Source: Amoeboaphelidium occidentale | Lineage: Eukaryota; Aphelidiomycota; Aphelidea | Direction: 5' to 3' | Assembly: GCA_023515795.1 (NCBI GenBank) | Contig: JALGPX010000032.1 | Coordinates: 32,467-88,291, forward strand | Length of the DNA: 55,825 nt | Shown here: one piece after another, positions 1 to 9,917 of the stretch | Layout of the letters: every line of letters begins with the position of its first letter | How positions within the stretch are numbered: position 1 is the stretch's first letter | Position numbers and translations under genes: made by a program | The notes under the pieces: model-generated | The model's database searches: none | Told to the model about the DNA's origin: nothing | What the model saw: the letters and a program-made list of their open reading frames with translations, nothing else

Positions 1-666
1 ATACCTTCTTTAAGTCCCTCCCCCGAAAGCGCTGAACACGCTTGCAGATACCATTTTCTATCTGAGATCTTGTGAAGATTCAATACTAAAGCGACCTAAC
101 ATTTAATCACTTAATAGAACCCTTTAAATCACCTCGTTTTTTGATAATGCTGCTGCAAGATCCTTCTTATTCGCAAATACTAGTAAGGGAACGTCTGATA
201 ATTTGGTTTCTTCTAATAGGTACCGCAGTTCTTGACTTGTTTCCTCCATTCGCCCTCGATCTGAAGAGTCCACAACATAAATCTCGATACTTAGTCAGCG
301 TAAAGTCTGTTTGAGTTACCAGTATGTCCGTATTATCTAAATAGTTTCTCCAGTACGGCCTTACAACCCTCTGGCCTTGAAATTTAATGAGACAACCACA
401 TAATCGATTATTATACCTCCAATATCCCAAACATTAAGTTTGAATCCATACTTCCGAACAGTCTTTATGTTAAATCCATGCGTTGGTGTTATTTCTGATA
501 TATCCTCTGATGCCAACTTTTTAAGGATAGTAGTCTTGCCTAAAACACATTGTTATTGTTAGCATCAATATGATAATGTCGAACCAGAATTATCCAGCCC
601 TAGTAAAAGAATTCTTGTCTCTTTTTCTGTTCCAGTGAGCCATCTGAAGAATGATAGTAGGCCCAT
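1..666 (-). CDS. ARL3: ARL3-type small GTPase, 3' end cut by window edge
   Basis: ARF-like GTPase; in ciliated cells ARL3-GTP releases lipidated cargo from carrier proteins at the cilium. The start is [10 protein letters not shown], almost the ARL3 N-terminus. After splicing I read [11 protein letters not shown] (P-loop), [11 protein letters not shown] (switch I), NVWDIGGQ (WDxGGQ), [11 protein letters not shown] and NKKDL (G4). The last readable piece, [13 protein letters not shown], is the G5 region, so only about 20 residues lie off the edge. Four introns are needed: 540..584, 376..416, 283..319 and 96..132, all GT-AG and 37-45 nt. The start codon is 664-666, 42 bp from the next gene on the opposite strand. 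The ARL3 rather than ARL2 call rests on the N-terminus and the KLNVWDIGG stretch. The link to a flagellated life stage is an inference. Confidence 0.9.
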
Positions 667-708
667 AAGTATTATGCTTCTGAATTGAAAGCTTTTTGGA
701 TTTTCTTT

Positions 709-1004
709 ATGGTGATCACAGACTACAGACAAGTCACGGCTGCAAATATACCCGCAAAGCCACGATGGAAGCGCGCAGCTGGAGTAGGCATTACTATAAT
801 AGGAGTTTCTTATGTTTACGCATATTTATGTGACCGTACTTTAGTGTGGTACAGAGTAAGTTAATAATGCAATCATATTCTCTTATTCCACAGGAACGTA
901 AAATTGCTAGCTTGCAAAAGGAAATTGAAGCTTTAAAAGCAAAAGCAATTGAAGATGATTCTTTAATAGAGGAATTACAGCGAAGGCAAATGAGACCTGC
1001 TTGA
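709..1004 (+). CDS. Small single-pass membrane protein with C-terminal coiled coil
   Basis: An 85-residue protein from two exons, 709..855 and 894..1004, joined across a 38-nt intron at 856..893 (GTAAGT...CCACAG). Residues 1-25 are basic, about 26-45 form one membrane segment (GVGITIIGVSYVYAYLC), and residues 50-80 are a Lys/Glu-rich helix with a heptad look (ERKIASLQKEIEALKAKA). The layout recalls small inner-mitochondrial-membrane assembly or MICOS/respiratory accessory proteins, but I recognise no family. It was assigned from the clean reading frame across a canonical intron and from its tight divergent pairing with ARL3 (42 bp between start codons). It is too short for a routine ORF screen. 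Function unknown. Confidence 0.7.
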
Positions 1005-1082
1005 GTTGAACAGCAATTAACGAGAGAAGCACTCGAAGTCTAAATAGAGCACATTGTTTGTTAACGCCTCTGCGCGAATATT

Positions 1083-1095
1083 CCGTATAAAAGCC
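1083..1095 (+). promoter_or_regulatory. TATA box upstream of the alcohol dehydrogenase gene
   Basis: TATAAAAG at 1086-1093, about 40 bp before the ATG at 1131. This is one of the few canonical TATA boxes in the window and fits a regulated, highly expressed metabolic gene with a very short 5' leader. Seen in sequence; function inferred. Confidence 0.5.
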
Positions 1096-1130
1096 GTATT
1101 CGAAATCGCGGTTTCAGCTTTCTTCATCAC

Positions 1131-2390
1131 ATGGCTACGTTAGTTAATTTGGCTGCAAATACGTTTGAAACGATAGTTGGTAAGCGTCCTGTCGCTACAG
1201 GAACTACAGAAACTGAATGGAGGGAAGATAAAACGATGGATGCAATTATTTGGAAGGGCCCAATGAAGGTTGCTGTTGAGAAGCATAAAGCTCCTAAGAT
1301 AACACACCCAAAAGATGCCATCATCAAAGTTACTGCGACAACTTTGTGTGGTTCAGACTTGCACTTGTACACCAATGACGTTCCCAACATGAAGTCTGGT
1401 GATATTCTTGGTCACGAAGCGATGGGAATTGTTGAAGAAGTTGGTCCTGAAGTTAAGAACATAAAGACCGGCGATAGAGTTGTAATTAGTTTTAATATTG
1501 CTTGCGGCGAGTGTTCGTATTGTAAGAAGGAGGAGTATACGGCTTGTGATGAAACAAATAGTTCCAAAATCATGGAAGGAATGTTTGGTCACAGAACTAC
1601 CGGAATTTTTGGTTACTCGCACTTGACTGGTGGTTATGCTGGATGTCAAGCAGGTTATGTAAGAGTTCCATTCGCTGATGTAAACTTGCTGGTTGTTGAC
1701 CCAAATCTTCCGGATGAGAAGGCTTTGTATTTGAGTGATATTGCTTGTACCTCTTACCATGGTTGCTATTTAGGTGATGTCAGTGAAGGCAAATCAGTTT
1801 GTGTCTGGGGCCTTGGTCCTGTTGGCATGTTGATATTGCAATGGTGCAAAGTGCTAAAAGCGGGAAAGATTATTGGTATTGATATTGTTCCAGAAAGGAT
1901 TGAAATGGCCAAGAAGATTGTCCCAGAAGCTGAAATCATCAACGCAAGTGATGAAAACATTGTTGATGCTTTGAATTCTGTCTGCCCAGGTGGAGTCGAT
2001 GTTGCGATTGAAGCCGCTGGATTCCGCTATGCTAATTCGATTGTTCATAAAGTTGAAAGAGCTGTTGGTTTGGAGACTGATACTTCCGAAATCCTGAATG
2101 AATGCATCAAGTGCTTGAGAAAGTTTGGCAGACTTGTTATCATCGGCGATTACGTCGGCTTCTGTAATCACTTCAACATCGGAGCCATGATGGAGAAGCA
2201 TCTGGTAGTAACAGGCGGCCAGAGCACAACACAGAAACACTGGAAATTTGTTCAAGAAAAGATGCTTAGCGGAGAGTTTGATCCTACTGTTGTTGTCAAC
2301 TTCAAAGGGCATTTATCAGACTTGCCTAAATTGTACGAAGATTTTTACATGAAAAGACATGGAATTATGAAAGTTTTCTTAAGGCCTTGA
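1131..2390 (+). CDS. Zinc-dependent alcohol dehydrogenase, formaldehyde-dehydrogenase-like (MDR family)
   Basis: A 419-residue intronless medium-chain dehydrogenase. Catalytic zinc ligands are visible in TTLCGSDLH (Cys) and ILGHEAMGIV (His-Glu). The structural zinc site is the four-Cys loop CGECSYCKKEEYTAC. The NAD-binding fold carries GLGPVG, followed by an acidic residue in IIGIDIVPER, which favours NAD over NADP. The GHRTTGIFGYSHLTGGYAG stretch and the overall length match the glutathione-independent formaldehyde dehydrogenase / threonine-dehydrogenase-like subgroup rather than classical yeast ADH. The first 35 residues precede the usual MDAIIWKG start, so the second Met may be the true start or the extension may be a targeting sequence. 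Its stop is 27 bp from the convergent acyl-CoA synthetase gene. The exact alcohol or aldehyde substrate cannot be told from sequence. Confidence 0.85.
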   Translation: MATLVNLAANTFETIVGKRPVATGTTETEWREDKTMDAIIWKGPMKVAVEKHKAPKITHPKDAIIKVTATTLCGSDLHLYTNDVPNMKSGDILGHEAMGIVEEVGPEVKNIKTGDRVVISFNIACGECSYCKKEEYTACDETNSSKIMEGMFGHRTTGIFGYSHLTGGYAGCQAGYVRVPFADVNLLVVDPNLPDEKALYLSDIACTSYHGCYLGDVSEGKSVCVWGLGPVGMLILQWCKVLKAGKIIGIDIVPERIEMAKKIVPEAEIINASDENIVDALNSVCPGGVDVAIEAAGFRYANSIVHKVERAVGLETDTSEILNECIKCLRKFGRLVIIGDYVGFCNHFNIGAMMEKHLVVTGGQSTTQKHWKFVQEKMLSGEFDPTVVVNFKGHLSDLPKLYEDFYMKRHGIMKVFLRP

Positions 2391-2417
2391 ATTTATTGAA
2401 ATAGATTTAATTCAGTT

Positions 2418-4280
2418 TTAGAATTTGATTTCGCCATTTCGAATTTTAGAGAACATTTCTGGAGTCATCAATCGATAACTACCGCTCAAATACACATAAA
2501 TCCTATCTTCTGCTGGAATCTGGCTGGCATCAAAGCCGACCTTGGCATATTGCGCCTTTTGAAACTTCAGAGTGCTGGTTTTAGTGTTTTCAACAGAGAG
2601 AATTCTAACAAACAAAGGCAGAGCATACTTTGGAAGTTCCTTCTTCACAAAGGCGGCAAATTTTTCTTGATCAAACGGAGCATTGTCCTTCAAGTATAAG
2701 GCAGCCATGCCTGCTTTTCCGTCAGTGTTCGGAATTGAAACGCCATAAACATTCACTTCTTTAACACCTTCAAAACCAGACAACAACTTTTCGACTTCTG
2801 TTGTCGACACATTTTCGCCTTTCCATCTGAATGTGTCTCCCGTTCTATCCAAAAAGTAATAGAAGCCATCTTGGTCGAATTTCAGAATGTCCCCTGTGGA
2901 AAACCAAACATCGCCCTCTCCAAAAACGTTTCTGTAAAGTTTCTTCTCTGTTTGCTCGTTCTTGACATACCCGTCATACTTTCCATCAGGAAGGGGCATA
3001 ATTAACTCTCCAGGCTCATTTTCCTCACATTTAACGCCCCAAACACTTTCGCCTTTCTTAATTGGGCAACCATTTTCTGTGTCATATTTGATGATAATGC
3101 CGGAATACAAATGAGCATATTCTCTCGGGACAAACCCGCAAGATCCCTCCTTTCCGAACCATTGCAATACAGCATCTCCAGGCATTTCTGTAGAACCATA
3201 ATGCTCGACTACTTTGGTAATTCCAAATCTAGAAACCACATATTCCCATAGTTCTGATCTAAGCCCATTCCCTACAATAGTCCTGAGACAATGTTCTTTA
3301 TCACTTGGGCTTTCTGGTAAAGAAGCTAGATATCTCCAAAGTTCTCCAACGTAAATCATAGACTTGCATTGAAACTTAATGCAGTCAGGAAAGAAATTAG
3401 AAACAGAGAACTTTTTCCTCAACACTGCTCTGCCTCCAGTAAAAAATATCGTAGACAAAGCAACTGCTCCTCCATTCCCGTGATAAAGAGGCAATGGAAT
3501 GTAATAAGAATCACCCGATTTTAGTCCACAAGGTCCAGCCCATGTTACAGCACATCCGACCCATCTTTTATGAGAAAATTTAGCAGCTTTTGAAGGCCCA
3601 GTGGTTCCTGAGGTGAAAATATAAACGAAAGGATCTCTTTCATGTATGCCAGATCGCAAGGATGGTGAAACCTCTTTGTCCTCTAACGTGCAAATATTAA
3701 CAGCATTGAAACCAAGCTTCGTAGCTTCTTGCTTTTCGGTATCATCACTCGTAATTACAATGACTTTTGACTTGTCCACGTAAGCGGAATCAGAAGGCAA
3801 AGTCTGCCAAGTTTTGACTTGTTCGAGGGATATCATTAAAACCTTCGCGTTTGAAACCGTTAAGCAGTGCTGTAGTAATTGACCAGTCAAGTTGAAATTA
3901 ATTAGCGCAGATGTAACGCCAATTGAAGCCATTCCGATTGTTACCACCGGGAACTCCACTCTGTTCTCCATCAGCAATGCAATGACATCTTTTGCCTTCA
4001 GCCCAAACGTCTCATGAATGTACGACCCAAACTTATTGGAATATCTTTGGATTTGATTATAAGTAAATTCAAGCTCTGGCTTCTCTACAGACACAACCGC
4101 AGCCTGCTCGCCATATCTAATAATTAAAGTTAGAAGCTAATCAATGCACCTTGCAGCCAAATGATTAAAATAATCTGCAACATTCTTGCTGGCATTTTCT
4201 GTCTCTAACTTTTGTAGCTCTTTAGCTTTTAAGTCGCGCATGGCCAACCATTCCTGTTTAATCTGTACTAAACTCGTCAT
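2418..4280 (-). CDS. Very-long-chain acyl-CoA synthetase / fatty-acid transport protein (FATP, SLC27-like)
   Basis: Activates (very) long-chain fatty acids to acyl-CoA with ATP and promotes their uptake, usually at peroxisome, ER or plasma membrane. It is 609 residues in two exons, with a 33-nt intron at 4117..4149. The true start MTSLVQIKQEW is at 4280. The AMP-binding signature YIFTSGTTGPSKAAK is present, as is the FATP/VLACS motif region TGDILKFDQDGFYYFLDRTG followed by DTFRWKGENVST. The C-terminal SGSYRLMTPEMF matches family ends. Length is typical (about 600-650). PEX1 elsewhere in the window shows that peroxisomes are expected, so a peroxisomal role is reasonable. Yeast Fat1 is the nearest functional analogue. 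Confidence 0.92.
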
Positions 4281-4341
4281 CGTGCTCAAACATTTGGAAC
4301 GTCTTGTTCGATCTGATGATGTAATGCGAAACGTAATAAAT

Positions 4342-4755
4342 TTATTGGAATCTTTTCATAAGACTCTTCGGTATCAATCTTCCATACATACGATATATCA
4401 CGTGTCTAAAGTACTTGCCTCTTCCAGCCAGCGTGCCCAGAGTTATCAGGATCGCTGAGTAAAGCGGAAGGGTGATTGCCAAGTAGGAAAGCCTGTAAGA
4501 CCACGGGCCTTCATAGAAGTTCCCAGTTATACCAAAACTCTTTAGGCACGGTCTTACAACTGAAACTGTGGTAGATCCTGTTATGCCAAAGACAGTTATA
4601 ACAACTAAATTATCCTTCCACCATTCAGAGGTGAACCGCGGCTTATCAGAAAACGGTCCAGAACCTTTAAAACTTATGCTTCTTTTCGTAATAATTGGAG
4701 TCGTTTGATATCTCGGCGTAGTTACGGAGCATCGAGCGAAGATAGAGCGGAGCAT
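4342..4755 (-). CDS. Small mitochondrial membrane protein, DUF6787-like
   Basis: A 137-residue protein. The N-terminus MLRSIFARCSVTTPRYQ is Arg/Ser/Thr-rich with no acidic residue, a typical mitochondrial presequence. Two hydrophobic segments follow: about residues 53-70 (VVITVFGITGSTTVSVV) and 91-107 (SYLAITLPLYSAILIT). Between them is EGPWSYRLSYL, and after them LAGRGKYF. The pattern 'DKPR..WWK..., GSTTV..VRP, EGPWSYR, YS..L...GTLAGR' is that of the DUF6787-type fungal mitochondrial proteins; this match is from memory. Function unknown. The start codon lies only 38 bp from that of the divergent SMP-domain gene. Confidence 0.75.
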   Translation of the reverse strand: MLRSIFARCSVTTPRYQTTPIITKRSISFKGSGPFSDKPRFTSEWWKDNLVVITVFGITGSTTVSVVRPCLKSFGITGNFYEGPWSYRLSYLAITLPLYSAILITLGTLAGRGKYFRHVIYRMYGRLIPKSLMKRFQ

Positions 4756-4793
4756 TTCTTTGATTTCACCGTGAAGTAAAGAGGCTGTTTCAG

Positions 4794-6974
4794 ATGGATA
4801 ACTTTATTCAATATGCGAGATACTCATTCAGCCTCTACATCACGTACTGCATTGTAACTCCTGTGACGATCCTGGTCAACATCATACTGCTTCCTGTGAA
4901 CTTCTCCTTGTGGCTGATTAACTGGTACATCAATGTGGTTACTTACATCGCTCAGTTCATTCTACGGCCGAGAAAGTCTCTCAGATTACTTATGAAGAGA
5001 GTAGGCTGGAAGAATAAAGGCGGCTCACAATATGGTGATTACTCTTATCTAGATTCTACACCTCTGCACCAAGATCATGATGCTGGAACCGTTCCATCAT
5101 ACATGGACGGAAATACAACAATTACAAACCTAGATCATGAAGCAAAGAAGACTTATGAGTGGATGCAAGGTTATCTGATAATGGTCGATACATACGATCC
5201 TAATGATCCACCATCTTTCAAGCCAAGTCTTATTCCAAAGCTACTGAAGAAAGGCAAAGCTCCAAAATCAAATGAAAGCGTTGCATCAAGAAAGAAAAGA
5301 ATACAACGCGAGAACTTGTATTACGGATGTTTCGTAGTTCGTGAAGGTATTCTGAAGTTGTATTCTGCATCAGACGCGGAATCTCTGTCAAGCTCGAACC
5401 CATTGATCCCGGGCGATAGTTCATTGAAGCCACTAAGGGAAATTTACTTGAAAGATTTTACTATATCTATTCATCCAAAACAAGTTCAAAATTATCGTTA
5501 CTTTTCCAGAGTTCAACCGTTAAAAGTTGCATCGAATGTAGAACAGAATCTTGTGTTTTATCTATTCATGCCTACTAATATAGAAAAAGAAGTATGGTAT
5601 ATAACATTGAAAAAGTTGTCTTCGGGATTAAGTGCGGGAACATCAGTTGAGTACGAACTATTTCAAAAGCTTATCAAAACTATCCTGATGCAACAAGATC
5701 AAGCAAGTCCCATTGAAGCAAAAACTACTACCTCTCCAACGAGAACCGAGACCCCTTCAAGAAGGAGGCTCTTCAGATTGCGACCAAGAAATGATCAAAA
5801 ATCCGCGGCCATGAAAGAATTACCGTCACTTCCGACATCAGATCATAGTCAGTTATCAGATTTTTGTACAATATGGCTGAACTTCATTCTAGCGAGGATG
5901 TGGATGAGCGCAAAGAGCTCTGAAAAGCTTCACATTCTTCTGGAGACAAGGATACTGAAACAGATGGGCAAAATCAAACGGCCAGCATTCTTGGGAGAGA
6001 TTGCGCTAAGACGCCTTTTTGTGGGCGATACTTGTCCTCTGTTTGATAAAATTTCTATATTGTCTTATTCGCCATACGGAGACGTCAAGATTGCAACAGA
6101 CTTCAAATATGAAGGAAAGTTTACGCTCGAATTAGAAACAGAGGCAAAATTTGATGTTGGAGGAAGAAAAGCGGCTATTAATCTGAATTTGTCAGTTTGT
6201 ATACAAGAAATAACAGGAAGGCTAATTCTAAAGACTAACCCATTTCCAAGTTCTCGTTTGTGGTGGGCATTCGAGACGATGCCGAAAATGACAATTTCAG
6301 TGGTACCTCTAGTTGGAGACACTAACATTGGCTTCAACATGGTAAAAGAGAGCATTGAAACAAAGTTACAAGAAGCGATTGCTGACTCTATAGTTCTTCC
6401 AAATATGGAAGATTTTCCCTTGTTTGGAGATCAGAATCTTGAAATCTGGAAAGGATTTTCTTCCACACCGAAATCTCATATCACTTCGCCCTCAACAAGC
6501 TCAATCGCCAGCTCTAAAAGACAATTAGGCACATCTTCTGCTGATAGCAGTGATTTAGAATCTCTTAAAGATTCAGAAGGTGGCTCAGTGCACAACATGA
6601 CTCCAGTCCCCGAGTCTCCAGCCGAAGATCACCATTCGTTCAAGCCGCTCAATTTTACATCAGACGATATTAATGGGATTATTGCAGCTGCCGCTCAAAC
6701 TATTCCAAGCCTGAATTTATCGCCGTCGATCGCAAGAAGAAGCTCTTTCTCGCCACCCACAACTTTGAAGCACGGCCCTGATTCTCCTGGACAGAAAACT
6801 GGATTCTCCCCATTGTTCATCCCATCTCTAAAGACTGTGTCAGCTCAAGGTACTGTCAGATCTCCAACATCTCCAGTTTCTGCAAGCAACTTTCGGGATG
6901 GAATGCTCAACAGAGTCAATTCAGCTAAACAAAAGTGGTTCAAAAAGAAAGATGGTTCCCAAGAATCTCTATAA
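4794..6974 (+). CDS. SMP-domain lipid-transfer protein of ER contact sites (TEX2/Nvj2-like)
   Basis: A 726-residue intronless protein. An N-terminal double hydrophobic hairpin (about residues 10-60, with a break at NFSLWLINWY) anchors it in a membrane. A PH-like region follows (about 125-300). The SMP lipid-binding domain spans about 355-540 (SDFCTIWLNFILARMW, RRLFVGDTCPLF, FKYEGKFTLELETEA, ITGRLILKTNPFPSSRLWWAF). The C-terminal 180 residues are Ser/Pro-rich and probably disordered. The order TM-PH-SMP is that of yeast Nvj2 and animal TEX2, which move lipids or ceramide at ER contact sites. The C-terminus repeats SPxxP/SPTSP-like motifs, possible kinase sites. It lies 39 bp from the convergent PB1 gene. 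Confidence 0.85.
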   Translation: MDNFIQYARYSFSLYITYCIVTPVTILVNIILLPVNFSLWLINWYINVVTYIAQFILRPRKSLRLLMKRVGWKNKGGSQYGDYSYLDSTPLHQDHDAGTVPSYMDGNTTITNLDHEAKKTYEWMQGYLIMVDTYDPNDPPSFKPSLIPKLLKKGKAPKSNESVASRKKRIQRENLYYGCFVVREGILKLYSASDAESLSSSNPLIPGDSSLKPLREIYLKDFTISIHPKQVQNYRYFSRVQPLKVASNVEQNLVFYLFMPTNIEKEVWYITLKKLSSGLSAGTSVEYELFQKLIKTILMQQDQASPIEAKTTTSPTRTETPSRRRLFRLRPRNDQKSAAMKELPSLPTSDHSQLSDFCTIWLNFILARMWMSAKSSEKLHILLETRILKQMGKIKRPAFLGEIALRRLFVGDTCPLFDKISILSYSPYGDVKIATDFKYEGKFTLELETEAKFDVGGRKAAINLNLSVCIQEITGRLILKTNPFPSSRLWWAFETMPKMTISVVPLVGDTNIGFNMVKESIETKLQEAIADSIVLPNMEDFPLFGDQNLEIWKGFSSTPKSHITSPSTSSIASSKRQLGTSSADSSDLESLKDSEGGSVHNMTPVPESPAEDHHSFKPLNFTSDDINGIIAAAAQTIPSLNLSPSIARRSSFSPPTTLKHGPDSPGQKTGFSPLFIPSLKTVSAQGTVRSPTSPVSASNFRDGMLNRVNSAKQKWFKKKDGSQESL

Positions 6975-7013
6975 ATCAATTTAATGCAGTTTTATTTTTG
7001 TTTTCATTGTAAT

Positions 7014-8205
7014 TTAATAGCATTCTTCTGCAACATCAATCCATTCGTTTTCTTCACGTCTTTCTTCAGCCATTTCTTGTGATAATTCAAAAGTAGATTC
7101 TGGTGCAGGCATTCTTATCGACAAAGTGCTGGAAATAGGTGAAAATGACATGGGTAGATAAATAACTTGTCTTGGGATGTAAGGAGTTTGATCCTCAACA
7201 TCTAGAACGATAGTCTTGTTGTCATCCTCTTCATCTTGATCACCACAAAGTGTTTTATCATCATCATCTTGGCCGTCGAATACATCAGCTTCACCATACT
7301 CGGTTTGTGTATCTTCTGTGCTGTAATGCTTATTGATCCATTCATCGATTATTTCCTTCTTCTTAGATTCAATAATGCTTTCAATGTAAATCTTCATATT
7401 CTTCATAACATTTTGTGCGTTCGGGTGGAAGTAACAATCACATTGGTGGCTTCCTTGAACAAGAACGGTTTCTTTTTGCAAGGTAAAGTTCTCAGTTGGA
7501 AAGAAAAGATCGTTAGTCTCAGTACCCGTATTTTTCATTAGAACGCGACTAATTTTATCTGATGTTTGAGCTTCAGTCAAATCGACTAGCTGCCCACATC
7601 GAGATGCTAATTCATGATCAAAGTTGTACACGAATTCTTCTGCCATGTTTTCATGTTCGACGTTTCCAAAGTTTGAACAAACATCGTAATCGCGCTGCTT
7701 ACAACCTTCAGTTGAAGTTGAGAGTAAAGCAGATTCTTCTGTAGCATCAAAGTATTCTTCCATTTCAGATGATGCATCGCTGCTAAAGAATTCTTGACAT
7801 TCTTCATCTGTAGCATCATCGTTTAGAGCCTCAAAACAAGCTGTAATGGATTCGATACTTGGCAAAACACGTTTTGAGTTTCTACCAGTTGCATTAAATG
7901 CTGGACTAACATTCACACGTTCCAACAGCAAATGGGCAACAACTCTTTCTGAGTTTATCATCAATATCTTTGCTTCATTAAATTGAGCTTCCGATGATAG
8001 CTCCACCAGATCATTTTCATCGTCAACATAACGTAAACGGATAACGTCAGTCAGAGACACATTGAAAAGAGATCGCAACATGCCAACCAATTCCAGATAA
8101 GTTGTGTCTTCGTCGCAACTCCAGCGCCTAGTCTCGCCTTCGCACTAAAATTCAGTTTTTCTAATGAAGCAACACGCTTACAGTTATTTTTAATGCTAGC
8201 AACAT
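7014..8205 (-). CDS. PB1-domain protein with acidic linker and a possible C-terminal LIR motif
   Basis: A 384-residue protein from two exons; the first exon (8182..8205) gives only MLALKIT plus T-phase codons and is joined across a 37-nt intron at 8145..8181. The spliced N-terminus MLALKITCEGETRRWSC then continues into LRSLFNVS and IRLRYVDDENDLVELSS, giving both halves of a PB1 domain: the basic cluster (K, RR) and the acidic OPCA motif (YVDDENDLVEL). No ZZ finger, kinase domain or UBA is visible. The middle is acidic and probably disordered, with one short helical stretch around IYIESIIESKKKEIIDEW. The extreme C-terminus NEWIDVAEE fits an acidic W-x-x-V LIR/AIM core. A scaffold or selective-autophagy adaptor is possible, but no orthologue is recognised. 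Confidence 0.75.
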
Positions 8206-8347
8206 TGCAGACTAAAGTGTAAGTAAATGACTCTGCGTAACCCTCAACTCGAGTCGCCCAATCAACGATTGAAACCGCGACCTTGTCTAATCAAAAGCTT
8301 TCATAACACCAAACTTCAGAATCTATTCAAAAAATCAATGTACAAAT

Positions 8348-9784
8348 TCAAGTTGAAGTGATTTTTAGTTCTCCCCGGTCTCCATATGAACTGCGTTTGT
8401 CTGGATCATGTGATTTTGGACGATGTGTGTCAACTGCTTTTATCGGCGCCTTTATCATTTCTACTTCGCAACTGTACGCTTTAGGCGTAATCCTGATCAG
8501 AGTATGAAGAGGAATATGTACATAAGGTAACTCATCGTGTGACAAGTTTAGAAAGTAAGCATCTAAAATTAGAAAACAACAACCTGATCAACTTACATAT
8601 TCCTCTCAACACAGCTTGGTGCCCAATAATCATAATATTTTCTTGTCTCTCTAATTCCATGATAATAGGTTCAAGTCTAATAACCAAGTCTTTGTACGAT
8701 TCACCGCCTTTATATCTGTAACGGAACTTGTCGTTATCCCTTTCTGCAAAATCTTCCGGGTAACGCTCTTCGATCTCTTCGTAGGTTAAGCCATCACATA
8801 CCCCGGCATCAAGTTCATCAAGAGCTTTCCATTGTAGCTTTGGATAAGTTAAATTCTCTGCTGTTTGAATAGTTCTGCGAAGAGTGCTGGTCCAAACTGT
8901 CAATTTACTTCTAGTGGCCTCATCAACGTTCTCCTCTATTAACGAAGGCAGCATCTTAGAGAATTGTAAGCCTCTTTCAGACAAGTCTGAGTCGCCTCCT
9001 ATCTTCCCTAATACGTTGAATTGAGATTCTCCATGTCTGCACATAATTATAGATCGAGAAGTAATGTGCAAATTCATCAAGTAATATACAACACGGCTTT
9101 GTAAGTAACCATGTATCATATTGATAATGACTTGACTGCCAATATTTATGAGCTTTACAAATGATCTATCACTCTCCGTCATGGTTGAGTTTACAGGCTC
9201 ATAAGTATCCTCATAATGCTTTATACGTCTCAGAAAGTCATCAGTAGCTTTCTCAGATTCCATATTAACATAATCAGGAGAACCTATTTTCACTTCCAGT
9301 ATGTTTCGTTTAATGAGCTCTTGATCAGTGCAAATGGACTCCACAAACATAACTTGAATCCCATTTTTTAAGCATTCATTATAAATCATTGTGCGTCTAG
9401 CAAGCGTAGAATTCGTTGCGTCGTAAATTGCGCACTTGCAATGATCAGCACCTTCTAGTACTTCGCTAGTTTCATTAAGCCATGCAATCATGTCAGCGGA
9501 GGCCTGCGCAGCTGCTTTCATTCTTAGCTCATTAGCTTCCTTATTGTTCTGGTCAAAGAATGAATGAGGTACATCTGTTCCGGCAATCTTCCTCCTGTAA
9601 TCTCCGACATTAAACACTTTTGTTGTGAAGCCAAGCCAATTCAAGTATCTGCTGATCCTCTTTGAAATGAACGATTTTCCTCTAGCTGGCAGGCCAACCA
9701 TTACTACACATATCAATAATTAGTTGAAGCTTAGTGTGGGGCTTTACCGCAAGCAATCTTGTTTGGTTCCTGATGCTTCATCAT
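8348..9784 (-). CDS. 6-phosphofructo-2-kinase / fructose-2,6-bisphosphatase
   Basis: Bifunctional enzyme that makes and breaks fructose-2,6-bisphosphate, the activator of glycolysis. It is 452 residues in three exons, with introns at 9704..9747 (44 nt) and 8563..8596 (34 nt). The kinase half has the Walker A GLPARGKS and YRRKIAG (F6P-binding loop). The phosphatase half has CRHGESQFN with the catalytic His and the second catalytic His in IIGHQAVLR. The last exon supplies YVHIPLHTLIRITP, the expected family C-terminal core. Both active sites look intact, unlike yeast isoforms that have lost one activity. The start MMKHQEPNKIACV lies in a 37-nt first exon; the first of two adjacent ATGs was chosen. 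Confidence 0.95.
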
Positions 9785-9917
9785 TGGCCAAGTTTGTGTG
9801 CGAAAATCTCGACGCAGTGGCGCAGTGGTTCCCACCAAAAGTTTTCGTTTCAGATTAGCAGCATGGCCCAGACCATTCATTATCATTTATTAAATAATTG
9901 AATTCAGCTCGAGTTGG

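Noticed and set aside
540-584. ARL3 as a pseudogene with a broken frame
   Set aside because: Removing four short GT-AG introns restores a complete, conserved reading frame.
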